From assembly GCA_027405735.1 (NCBI GenBank), contig JAPEHQ010000001.1, forward strand, positions 2,542,001 through 2,606,000: a stretch of DNA of 64,000 bases. The letters are read 5' to 3'. The DNA comes from Mucor racemosus. Taxonomy: Eukaryota; Mucoromycota; Mucoromycetes; Mucorales; Mucoraceae. Below, piece by piece: positions 12,756 through 23,847 of this stretch (position 1 is the stretch's first letter; the number at the start of each line of letters is the position of its first letter). The position numbers and the translations under genes were made by a program. The notes below the pieces were generated by a model. The model was not told the DNA's origin and made no database searches. It saw only the letters and a program-made list of their open reading frames with translations.

Positions 12756-15328
12756 ATGACAACGCTTGAAAAGAAACGAAACATATTTAGTTTTGGCGAC
12801 GACGACGAAGATGATGATGATAGACTTATCAACTCTGTTCAGCCTTTACCTAACAACGCTGTCGAACGCTCTGCTTTTAGAGCACTCGATTTTGAACCAG
12901 ATAGTTTTCTCTCTAGTCGTAGACACTTGGGCCTTGAGCGTATGAAAGCAGAACTCAATACTCATTTAAAACAGTTAAAAACCGAACTGATCGAACTTAT
13001 CAACCGAGATTATCAAGATTTTATTAATCTTTCAACCAATTTGAAAGGCGTGGATAAAGATATCGAGCATTTAAAAACACCTTTGGCAGATATGGAAACT
13101 CAAGTCAAGGTATCTTATGGAGTATATGTTGCATTGTATATAATATTCTGATGCATTGATAGGTTGTACGTGATCATTTTAAAAATGTAATTGATTCATT
13201 GGAATCACAACTTCAAAGTCGAGCACAACTTCGAGACAAGAAAGTAAGAAAATATATCTTGCTGATTGTCCTGTCAGCACGCTCACTCATTTGATTGTAG
13301 GCTATTCTCAAACTATTACTTAATATTCATGATTCTGTAACGAAAGTAGAGGATTTATTGGGGATTAATTCAGATATTATAAAGCATTCATTTGAAAGTA
13401 CAGAGCATGATCATGTTGTAGTTGTAGATGACAAGTAAGTTGTTTATTTGAATTTAATGAAAATCGGTATTTAATGCAATTCTCTTCAAGTCTCGGCAAA
13501 CAGATAGAACGTGTAGCAATCGAATACAACCAAATGCAACATTTAGTTCGTCGTGGTAAAAATTTGGCGTTCGTCACCGAAAATGAATGGAGAATCACTC
13601 GTATTAAGGATACAATGGAACAAAAGCTTTCTAAAGCATTATCTGCAGCATTGGCACAGATTAGACTCGGAGAAGTTACTAAAGCCACTAAGCAATCATT
13701 GACAGAATGTCTTCGAACTTATGCATTGATTGACCAGACACAAATTGCAGAAAAGATTATTCGAGAAGAATTTGTCAAGCCTTTTTTAGCGAAATGCATC
13801 ACACATAAAGCAGTAGAAGGAGCAAAAATTTACGGAGGATCACCTACTGCTACTAATACATCCAAACATCCATTAACAATAATGTATAATAAGATTTTGA
13901 ATTTTACATCCACTGATTTAAAACCTATTTTGGATATTACTCAAAAGACATTGAAAGGATCAAATTACGAGATTTTGGTGAATTCGTTATGGTTAGAAAT
14001 AATTGAGAGAATTAATAGAGAATGCAAAAGTATATTTGCTGCAGGACAAACAGATGTATTTCACAAGGTATGGTAAACAAAAATCAATTTAAAATGTTTT
14101 GTGTTAACGTTCCAATAGAATTATTTAGCTACAGTAACATTTATCTCTGAATTAGAAGGATTGTGTTATTCAAAGCGATCTTTATTATTTCTTCGAAATC
14201 ATCCAACCTACGCAGAATTCATGAAAAAATGGCAGTTACTAGTTTATTTCCAATTACGGTTCCGTGAGATTATCAAGGATGTTGAGCAAGTGTTAAATGA
14301 TCCAAACTCAAGTATTAAAATTGACACAATTCAAGAAATAAGTTTATACGGCGGAAGAGTTATTCTAAATGCGATAAATCAATGCTGGTCAGATCAAATA
14401 TTTTTATATGGTTTATCGCATAGATTCTGGAAATTGACATTGCAGTTAATTAAACGATATAATAGTTGGGCCATTGAAGCCATCAATGTAAGCTAGTAAA
14501 TCAAAGTTAATATACAACAAATCTCATGTTTTTATTTATTTATTTAGGCCAATGCTAAAGATGCCAAGATTCTCACCATTCTAGCCCATGATATCATAAA
14601 CTTTATCAAAATAATTAAGAATCAAATATTGGAGACAATTTTACCTAAATTACCATCCAATATCCAAGATGTACCATTATTAAAAGGTAAGTTTCTCTAC
14701 ATTTCTAGAAACAAAAAAAACCTCTACTGAAATTGAATTTTTTAGAAAGCATGAACGAAGCACTAGATCAATTAAATGATGCAATTGAACCAAATATTAC
14801 TAAAACTATTACAAATATTATTAGCCTTAATTGCTTAGAAGCACTAAAATCAATGAAAAGTGTGACAAATCAATACCGCCATAATGATAAACCGAAACCG
14901 ACTGAACCATCCTCTTTTATACCCAACATTTTTAAACCGTTTCACACATTTGTTGAACAAAATCAACCATGCTGCACTATTGAACTACGAGATAACTGGG
15001 CAAATACAGTGGCAAAAAATGTTGTTACACAATATACAGCTACGTTGGATGACATTTTAATAAGTCTAACAAAAACAGAGAAGAATAAGGTTAAGAACAG
15101 CAGCAAGTTATCAGATGAAGATAAAATTCGTATACAATTTCTATTGGATGTTGGACAAATTGGAAAGGAGGTAACACAATTAATTTACATTTTTATATAC
15201 AAATATATACTTAGTGTACTTTTTTTTAGTTGGATAACCTAAAGATCGTCGACAAAAATAGTGTAAATTACGGAAAATTGGAATCTCTTGTAGAGCCATT
15301 TTCATCAATTGACATCAAATCGCAATAA
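12756..15328 (+). CDS. COG2: conserved oligomeric Golgi complex subunit 2
   Basis: Eight exons join in frame: 12756-13109, 13163-13243, 13301-13434, 13491-14067, 14119-14487, 14548-14686, 14746-15170 and 15230-15328, giving about 725 residues, close to the family length. The N-terminal region has the COG2 signature, with FEPDSFLSSRRHLGLERMK, then LKTELIELINRDYQDFINLS and LKGVDKDIEHL, followed by heptad-rich helices. FHKNYLATVTFISELEGLC continues the family pattern across the fourth intron. COG2 belongs to lobe A of the COG tethering complex and acts in retrograde vesicle traffic at the Golgi. An acidic EDDDEDDDD-like patch follows the start. The gene converges on the next one, with 59 bp between the two stop codons. 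Confidence 0.93.
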
Positions 15329-15387
15329 TAAAATGTGATTTTTTTTATTTTTATTTTTATTTTAATTATCTATAAACATTTATTGTC

Positions 15388-17360
15388 CTAAGTAACTTTT
15401 TGTAATACAGGGCTTTGTGTACCCTTCTTTGTGAACCAAAGGTACATTTCGCCAATAGACTGAGAAGCATCCAAATAATCATCAATTAAATGAGCAGGAA
15501 GTCTAATGAATTCAGTGACGACATTCTCTTTAAGTTCGAGTTCCTTTTCAAATTCATCATTATCAAGAGGTAAATCATCAAATTTCCAGGCATTTACTCT
15601 TTGAACGACCTTGTTCTTGGATGGGTTTCCTCCACTCAAATCAATACCATGATCAATCATAAACCTGACAGTCTTTTCCCAACCTTCTGCAGGCAAAAGA
15701 TTAATATCTAAATTCCATTCATCCACGGCACGATGTAAAACAGCCTTTGCTTCCTTCATTGTCTTTTCACGGACATCTTTAATATCCATGTTATGGCCAC
15801 CAGGTACAGTAACATCCCAACGACTGGGAGGACCAAATTCGAGAACGGTGTTCTCTACAAGTTGATCTTCAAATAGTTTAGCAGCGGATCTTAAAGCAGG
15901 GAGTTCGAAACCTTCAACGTCGATCTTCAAAAAGTGGATAGGTTGACGGAACAAGAGAGATTCTGGAATATCGGCAGATGCATTATCGTTAGCAGCATTA
16001 ATGTCCTTGGCATAATCAGCGCCTAAATCCTCAGGTTCAAGAATAGATTTATCATCTTTACGGTCTGTTTTAATCTTTAATTGCTTTTCCATGGCAGCGG
16101 ATTGAGGGAAAAGGCGATTATAAGCGGGTAATGTATCGAGACGAATAGTTTGAGTAGTGATAAGAGCATTGGGATTATCATATGAAAGACCACCAATACC
16201 ACCATCGTTGATTTCAACCTTCTCCATGGCGAGTTTTTTAAATTGGTCCAATACAGCAAATGGAAGCACGCGAAGACGTTGAGAAAGTTGATTCAGTCTA
16301 CCGGCCATATTTATGACACCTATTTTTAGAAGCGGATAAGAATAAACTACATGGTTTCTTTTTTTTTTTTTTTGGGGGGGGGGGATTTCCAAACTTACTT
16401 CGTAAATGTGTTTGAGGCTCAAAAGCGATAGTATGAGCACCACTTGCACCAGCAACAAGAGAGAAAAGACCATGATTTGAACCTTAAATAAATAAATATA
16501 TTAATTAGCATGAAATTTGTATAAAAAACACATGGGAACACTCACCAGCATCGACCATTACTAATGGAGTAGTTCTTTCAGGATCACGACGATGAACACG
16601 AAGGATCCATTTCATAAGTGTATAAATTCTAAATTCACGATTATAATGCTTATTGACATCAGGGTAATTTGTATTTGAGACAACGAGGACATCAGGTTTT
16701 GTGTTAATCTATTATAAGAGAAATACCATTTATAAATTAGTTTTAATGTGCATCACCTTCCCACCAATAACCACTTACAACACCAAATTGCCATAAATCT
16801 CCTGAATGAGCATATTTTAGACCATCCGCTGCTAAACGGTAAGTTGTTTTGTCTGCAGTAGGTGCAATTGTATCAAGATCTTGACTAGATTTGGCGTGGG
16901 TATCTATTCAAAATGATGATATAAGTTTCATGCCGATGCACTATTGCAAATAACGACTTTACCTGGATAGTGAGTGTTTGGTTCATCAAGTGGTTGAGGG
17001 TTAATGCCAATATGTTCTGCTAATTTTGCTTCTGCAATAGGGTTTAAGCCAAAATTGGGCAAACCTTGAGCTGGAGGTGGAGGTGGAGGTGGTGGGGGAG
17101 GAGGGGGAGGAAGAGAATCAGGAGGAGTAGGTGGATTGAAAGGAACCTCATGATGGCCATTTCCATGGTCCTTTGCCTGTATTACTTGTCAACAAATTGA
17201 ACAAAAAAAAAAAAAAATAAACCTTCCAAGAAAAACTTACATCTTCAGTGATATTACAAAATCTTGGGTCTGTGCATTGATATTGTCTCCAAAAGAAAAA
17301 TATATTTAATACTATAAAAATGACAATTAAGACTATTGTCCAAGTTCTCCAAGTTCTCAT
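15388..17360 (-). CDS. membrane-anchored FkbM-family methyltransferase
   Basis: Six exons join in frame: 17241-17360, 16963-17176, 16779-16903, 16546-16708, 16399-16482 and 15388-16319, giving about 545 residues. Residues 8-25 form a single hydrophobic segment after MRTWRTW, as in a type II Golgi/ER membrane protein. A stalk with about 13 consecutive prolines follows near residues 60-75. The SAM-binding motif VDAGSNHGLFSLVAGASG and AFEP lie at about 205-230, split by introns 4 and 5. FLKIDVEGFELPAL near 365-380 is the second FkbM hallmark. FkbM-type enzymes are SAM-dependent O-methyltransferases; the acceptor here is unknown. The C-terminal part is longer than the core fold and is not recognised. 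The donor of intron 3 was set at GTAAGT (16778), since an alternative gave a stop. Confidence 0.82.
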
Positions 17361-17544
17361 TTTCTTTTTGGTTTGTGGTAAAGAGAAAAAAGAAAAATAA
17401 AAAGAAAAAAAAAAAAAGAAGAGAAAGAAGAGAAGATACTCGATGTTATTTAGGCTATAAATATACAAGTATGGGAGGGTCCTTTTTTATTATCAATTGG
17501 GGGTTTTAAATTTCCTCCTAAAAATGTTTCACCAGAAGTTCAGT

Positions 17545-19155
17545 TTACTCTGTACAATCTGCAACTGTTGTCCAGCCTTGACGTCTTGTATTCTTTCTTG
17601 ACCATCTAATAAACAGAGCAATGTTAGTAAAATAAAGCCATTGAGAGAATGTCTGCTTAGTTTGATTTTACAATTCTAATAATTTTGATTGATGAACTGA
17701 GCCAGGTAAAAGAGTTTCAATGACTTTATAGACATAAGGTGGTTTGGTCTCTGTTAATTGACCTGGCTTCAAAGGTTTTACAAAATCAAATAAACAATCT
17801 GCATTTCGTTGATGTCTAATTTCAGGCTTGTTCTTTTTATCCTGTTCTTTCTTGAAAATTAATAAGTTCAATTTGCTTTTGCAAAAGTAATTTGATGAGC
17901 CTTTGTAAATCGTGTTGTTGATGTTCTTTTTAATCCAGCAATAGTTTTCAACGTATCGAAATCCCCAATTTGTTGCAATATTAACTACTTTATGTAGCCA
18001 CTCTTTTTCTAACCAAATAAATAAAAATCCAGTTTGTATTATACTTGGTACATTTAATTTGGCCTGTTTCTAGTTAATTTAACATGTAAAATGTATCGCA
18101 GATAAAAAACTTACGAAATCTTCTATAGCGATTTTTCCAGGTTTTGGCGCTTCACCTGCCATAAGAAATGGTGGATCCATGTAAACAGCTTGAAATTGAC
18201 TTCCGTATTGTGTTAGATCCTGGAAAACCAAATTATTTACTTGATGGTAAGTTGATCCAGGTGGTATATAGTCAGCGCTCTGCTGCGATGAAAGTGGTCT
18301 AATAGGATGTGCCCAAGATGCTTTAATAGGTCTTGGTGGTATTTTGACATACGTTGGTAATGAAGGATCTATATCACAAACTCGTTTTTTAACTGTAACA
18401 AGTTTCCCACTTTTATCTTTTGTTTGTACTGCTAGGATTTTATATTTGTTCAAAACACTTTGTCGATCATTTTGTTGAAGGCGTTTTTTTCCATTACTAT
18501 TTTTTGTTGAGCTTCTATTATTATTATTATATTGCTCGTCCTTGTCTAAATCTTCCCAGCCGAAATCATCTCCCACGTAATAATATTCGCTATTTAGAAA
18601 GATTAATTCATATAAAAGTTTTATCATTATGGATATTCAACCCACTCTTCTTCTATAAATTCAGTTGTATTATTATTGCGATATTCTGCTTGTAATAGAT
18701 CCAATGCGTCCATATCTACAATATGCTCAGGGTCTAAAGAAGCACTCTTGACCGTAAATGCAGATGTACGTCGAAACACTTCTTCTAATTGTTCTTGCGT
18801 CAGTTGATTATCCTCATCCAATTCATTTAGTTCTGCAAAATAATCTTCATCGTGTTGTTGTTGTTGTTGTTGTTCTAATTGTATTTGTGGACTATCAGCA
18901 TGACTACTACTACGTTCACTCCCTTCTTGATTAGACGAGAATTCTCGTTGAATACGTTCTAATTCCTCAAATTTTTTCATAATTGCTTCAACTGATTCAT
19001 CGTCTTCGACATAACCAACATAATGAGCATTACTGGAATAAATTGAGATTTTTATAATTCATATATATTCAAAAGCATATGGTTTACCTAACTCTGGTAC
19101 TGGGAGTGCGGGAAGTGGCAGCTTGTCTCCTCTTTCTCTTGGGACGTTCACTCAT
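17545..19155 (-). CDS. MT-A70 family N6-adenine methyltransferase, MTA1/MTA9-like
   Basis: Five exons join in frame: 19088-19155, 18646-19032, 18115-18589, 17672-18063 and 17545-17605, giving about 460 residues. The N-terminus is basic (MSERPKRKRRQ), followed by an acidic region with a short polyglutamine tract. The MT-A70 domain fills the C-terminal half. It has FQAVYMDPPF near residue 290, VPSIIQTGFLFIW, WGFRYVENYCWIK, a RHQRNADCLFDF strand and KPPYVYKVIETLLPG...KLLELW with a closing GWTTV. The catalytic motif is DPPF rather than the DPPW of METTL3/METTL4; METTL14 has EPPL. MT-A70 enzymes methylate adenine N6 in RNA or DNA. The RHQR and YVYK segments suggest the clade of the ciliate and early-fungal MTA1/MTA9 DNA 6mA complex, but a METTL14/Kar4-type role is not excluded. 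The exon 4 acceptor could lie 6 bases earlier, and the exon 2 donor (GTGGGT) was chosen for frame. Confidence 0.78.
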
Positions 19156-19909
19156 AATGCTGCCCTCGATTATGTGGCTATTGAAGAAGCTTAATCACTC
19201 AGACACGGTTGGAGAAAATATAAAGTTTTTTTGGTGAGTGTCCGGACGCTAAAAATATACCATATTGAGCTGCTGTGCTGTAGCCTTTTTTTCAATCTCT
19301 GAATTGTTTAAAAAGTTTATGCACAACTAAAAATTGAAATAGAAACTTGAAGATTCTACAATAAAACTTAATAAAATGTTTGTAATTGTATGATATTTTT
19401 TTGTCTCGAGTTATTATAGCAAATATTGGAAATTTACCACAATTCCTTTCTGTGTCACGGGCACAGAAATAGGCTATTTTTTAATCAGAATAAAATGAAA
19501 ATGCCAACATTACTCATTATTTGTTGGCCAAATGAATAAGCCAGAGCATGCAAATACAATTGCATTATATGACATGTATTTTATATTACACACAACTATG
19601 CTGAAATTATCTAAAACAAGGCAAACTCAAAGAATTGTTTTATGCGCATTTAGTAATAATTTGAACATCATTTCTTAAATCACACATATTTTTGCATTTT
19701 TGGAATCATGAAATACATTGCGAATTTAACGTGATATTACTATACAAACATATAAATCCTTCCTAAGATCTGTTATATCATTATTCTTTCCACAGAAATC
19801 AATCACATCTACAAATAAGGTTTCATCAAATTTTGTAATACTACGATTATCGGACCCCAAGCCTTGATATGCACTCATCTTACAAAAGACCCAAAAACGC
19901 ATAAAATAC
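19156..19909. other. intergenic DNA, possible extension of repeat family 2
   Basis: It contains the promoter side of the MT-A70 gene. A minus-strand open stretch at 19726-19911 reads FMRFWVFCKMSAYQGLGSDN and continues the frame of the repeat to its right. I do not recognise it. Confidence 0.4.
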
Positions 19910-21110
19910 ATCGCTTTTTCCTTGAAAACTGGGCCACACTTTTTATCCTTACTCTACCTTTTTTTTCACTAAATGACACCAAGAGAAAATTATATGCCAA
20001 TATACCTGAGATGATCAGCTTTAATCCAAAAATGAGTATCTAAAAATATCCTATTTTTTGCAGTTGGTATAACTTTTTCAGTGCTAATGTTTCAGATTTT
20101 TACAGGTATTCCACTGATGAAAATTAAAGACTTTGAGTCTTCATATCTTTGCAAAAATATAAGTTATATTAACACTTTCTAATAATGAAACATACTTGTT
20201 GCAAAGCACTCTGTAACATGTTTCAGTTTGAAAAAATTCTGATCAGTTTTATTTTCTTCATATTTTTTTGATACTTTCGTAGTAGATTTCAAAATATTCG
20301 TTGAATTAAGTAGCGTTTTTTTTACGCCCATGTCATCAGTCTCGTTGAGCTCTCTCGGACCCAATTTAGCTATTTTCAAAATGTTGATTTTTCGTGGAGA
20401 TATCCTTAAAAATGTGTACAAAGAGATATCTTCATTCGTAGCTTCAATTTTTCCCTTGTATACCCTCATCCCAAATCCTGAATTTGAAAATTTTTCAGAC
20501 AAAAATCTTGTTTTTCCTATGAAAAATGCAGTTAAAGAATTTAGCAATGACTCAATAGATAGATAATTTTTTTGCACATCATCTCCATTTTTTATGTTTG
20601 AAATGTGCTTATAAAAAGTGACATGTATCTTCAAAAAACCTCCAAAATTTCAATCGAATTTTACGCAAAACTTAATGTAAAAAAATTGTCTGAATCTTGT
20701 TTAGATGGATGCAGAAATCAAAACTGTACAAAAAACAGTTAATACGCTAGTTCGACTTAATTTGCAGTTCATGAGCCAGTAAACGAATTTGTTTTTTGGT
20801 TCATTTTTCGGTCGATTTGACAAATCGATTTTGGGGCTCAGATAGCATATGGTTTAAGCTATAAGGTGAACTATTATTTTGATTATATCTACGAAAAATT
20901 AATATTTTTCGTTGAAACAAAAAATACAGAGTAATTTACAGTAGATCTATCTTGTGAATACAAAAATTAATACTATAATTTGGGTGCGCAGTTTTTTAAA
21001 ATCGATTTTAGGTCAATTTTGGTCAATTTTGGTCAATTTTGGTCAATATTGGGTCGTACACTTATATTTTGGTACTAATATTTCTATTTTTTGAGAGATG
21101 TCAATTGCCT
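19910..21110 (+). repeat. dispersed repeat family 2, copy R1
   Basis: A stretch of about 1.2 kb that recurs at 46590-47720 in the same orientation. Shared landmarks include CCTATTTTTTGCA, GTATAACTTTTTCAGTGCTA, CTCTCGGACCCAATTT and TTCGTGGAGATATCC. The minus strand is open at 20179-20634 (151 codons, with FLRISPRKINIL and KLGPRELNE). The matching peptide frame in R2 is kept without indels for about 50 codons and then breaks. I do not recognise the protein. It could be an old coding repeat or chance openness in AT-rich DNA. Confidence 0.75.
21011..21050. repeat. short tandem repeat, 10-bp unit x4
   Basis: Four head-to-tail copies of GGTCAATTTT, the last ending in ATATT-type drift. The matching place in copy R2 has only about one unit, so the expansion is specific to R1. 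Confidence 0.85.
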
Positions 21111-22493
21111 ATAGAGCGAAGATACATTTTTTTGAAGGCTTTACGTAATTCGACTCAATATTGAGCGAAAACATTCGAAAACCATTTAAAAAACATCTGA
21201 AACCTACTTTTTACAACCGTAAAAAATCTACAACAAAACCCTATCTCAACGAATTTCAATCCTAATAACTTCCAACTTTACATGAGAGTGGGTACAAATT
21301 TTTGACATGATAGACTTAGAAGGCAACTTTTATAACCTACTATGTGTCGAGAAAATCATCGCCAAACTGCACCTATAGCTTGCTGCGCACTTTTATTGAA
21401 AATTGAAAACAATAAAAATATGGCCTCTATAAATATTGATCCAAGCAAGCTGCCATTCTTTATAGATATGGGAATGAGTAGATACTACAAGCATTTCAGA
21501 TACAAGCTTTCATGAGTCATTGTGCATTCGGTAGGTCGGTTTGAACAATAAGCTGGCCACTTGTTATTTACGCCTCACTACGGTCGAACTATGCTTTCCA
21601 TGGGCACAATAATCTGCATAGATGGGCCGAATAAAAAATTTTATGCAGATCAGGCAGCCCAGATTAGCAGAGCAATGGGATCAAGGTTTTTTAGTCAATT
21701 TACTAAAGTATATCAATCTTAATATAATTAATAACGAAGATAATTTGAACGGTTTAAAGCAGAAGTGAGTTACTCTGATTCAACAAAATTGCCTTATTGA
21801 CGAGATATATCAATTTAAAATTTGGGGTTTGAAAGAGTTCTGTCTATGTTCTTCTTTTGGAGACCAAATGAGAACAACGTCAACAACCTGTTTAGCAAAA
21901 GTATTTATTGATGCCTTTGTAAATTTCTGTTTGTAACACACAAAATCGATTGATTTAGGATTATTTTCCTTTTTTCTTCCTCACTCTTTCCTGGGCTCTT
22001 TTATTTATATTTAAAACTACAACAGAAAGACCAATATTTTTTATAAACTGAAATCAAGTAGCAGGTACAAGTACATGTTTTTCCTATTGTTTATTTGGAA
22101 ATAAATTATTAGCTGTAGATTTTAGGGCGCGTTATAATGTTTTTCTCGAACAAAAAAAGCATTCAAGAATTAGTCATTTTGTTCCATCATCTACGTTATA
22201 ATTAATGCTTTTTTGGTCTAAAATCGATATCTACCTGTTGAAAAATTGGTGATTATAAAATTATGCGTAGTATTCACTTGATTTGGATGAATGAATAAAC
22301 TTATGTTAACCTATTTAGTTTCTAAAAAATATTTGTTTCTATTTAGTGGCCAACAGCTAAGAAGAGGAAAACAAGATGTTGTCTTGTATATCACTACCAA
22401 CTATCAGAGGTAGTACACCATAATTATTACTTATTAGCTTGTTATTAACAATTGAGTTTACTAATAAATCAATTTTTATAGGTCAAAAGTAAG
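21111..22493. other. gene-poor DNA with a diverged repeat segment
   Basis: No gene is supported. A stretch near 21505-21600 (CATGAGTCATTGTGCATTCG, AACAATAAGCTGGCCACTTG) resembles 60340-60410, so it belongs to a further low-copy repeat. Confidence 0.5.
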
Positions 22494-23413
22494 TTTGTTC
22501 TGGTAAAGCATTGAATAAATTGGCTTGAAACAAAGAGGATAAAAAGGTGGCAATAGATTCCAGTGATGGCCATGTTTATGTTTATAATATTGGAGAGGTA
22601 AAACTAAAACTTAATGTAAATCACCTCTGGCGTAATAATTATAAAAGTAAGACTATATTATCATAGAATAAACTACCACACAATATTAACATGATTTATA
22701 ATAATTTACAGCAATAAGAATGAATCAAGTGGGTACAGCATTGTAAATTCTTGAAAAAGTTCTCAAGTATTATAAAATCTCTTATTTTTAAGACTTACAA
22801 AGCTTATAAGCGGAATATTAATTTAGAAAATTATTTTTGTCCAGATCATCAATTTTGACATTTTTAAAATTTTATTTTCTGGTTTTGCAAATTTAGAGTT
22901 AATTATACTACCAGTTATAAAAACAAAAAATGTACACATATACAGGATTTAGCGCTCTATTTGCTCAATTAAAAATAACAAACATTTTTATTGCAAAATA
23001 TTACATGAAAATCCTTTAACCAAAAAACCGTTTTTGGGCGAAAAGTACAAAGTTTCATTACTTAATATTTAATATTAAGCTTTTATAAAATGCGTATCAG
23101 TTATGCTTACACTTTTCTCTCACAATGTAGTATATTTAAACGTTGATTTTGGTATCAAAATTTGATTTTTCTGTTTTTTGATCAAAATCATGAGTGTTGG
23201 TAAGGATAAAATGAGCCCCGAAAATGTCCGCTACAAAGACTGAATTTTCAGACCGTACATGGTTAAATATAAGAAAAGTAAAAAAAAAAGCTTTTTTATT
23301 TAAAACTTACAGTAGATATACCATAGTAGTATAAGAGATTTTAGCCGCTCAACCTTGCTATGCTCAATTATGGCGTCGCTCTACGAGCTCGTTTTTGCAA
23401 TTTTTTAATGAAT
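22494..23413 (+). repeat. dispersed repeat family 1, copy C
   Basis: This copy starts with the dynein intermediate-chain-like piece (GGTAAAGCATTGAATAAATT, decayed), then the donor-like GAGGTAAAACT and the AT-rich core. From about 22690 to 23275 it is almost base-for-base identical to copy D at 27435-28035, with only a few differences seen. It is clearly different from A, B, E and F. Confidence 0.88.
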
Positions 23414-23847
23414 AACTATAATAAACGTGTATACTAAATACATCTCTTGAATGTATCGTTAATAAAAGTGTAATATTTTTGCAAGATTATTTCTACAAGC
23501 TCTTTTAAAATTTTATGTAGTACGCCTTATGTATGTGGCAATATTCATTGCTTTAGCTTTGGCCTTCAATGCTATTTATTTTATCCTGTAATCCTTACCA
23601 ACCTTTAATTAGCAGAAAAATGAGAAAAGAAAAAAAAAAGACTTTTGAACGTGAAAGATAAGCACCAGGGGAAAATAATGATATCATGCACACTAACTTT
23701 TTTTTCTCATCATGAAGCATTAATTTCACACAGCACACAGTAGTAATACTTAAATGTACTTTAAATTGTTTTATCGATAATACATTATTCTTTTTCTTCA
23801 TCTAATCTTCTCTCAATTTTCATTTCTTGTTCTTCTCATAATTAAAA
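23414..23847. other. DNA between repeat copy C and hAT relic
   Basis: No gene or terminal inverted repeat was recognised. It would hold the 5' end of the hAT element if the element boundaries lie here. Confidence 0.4.
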
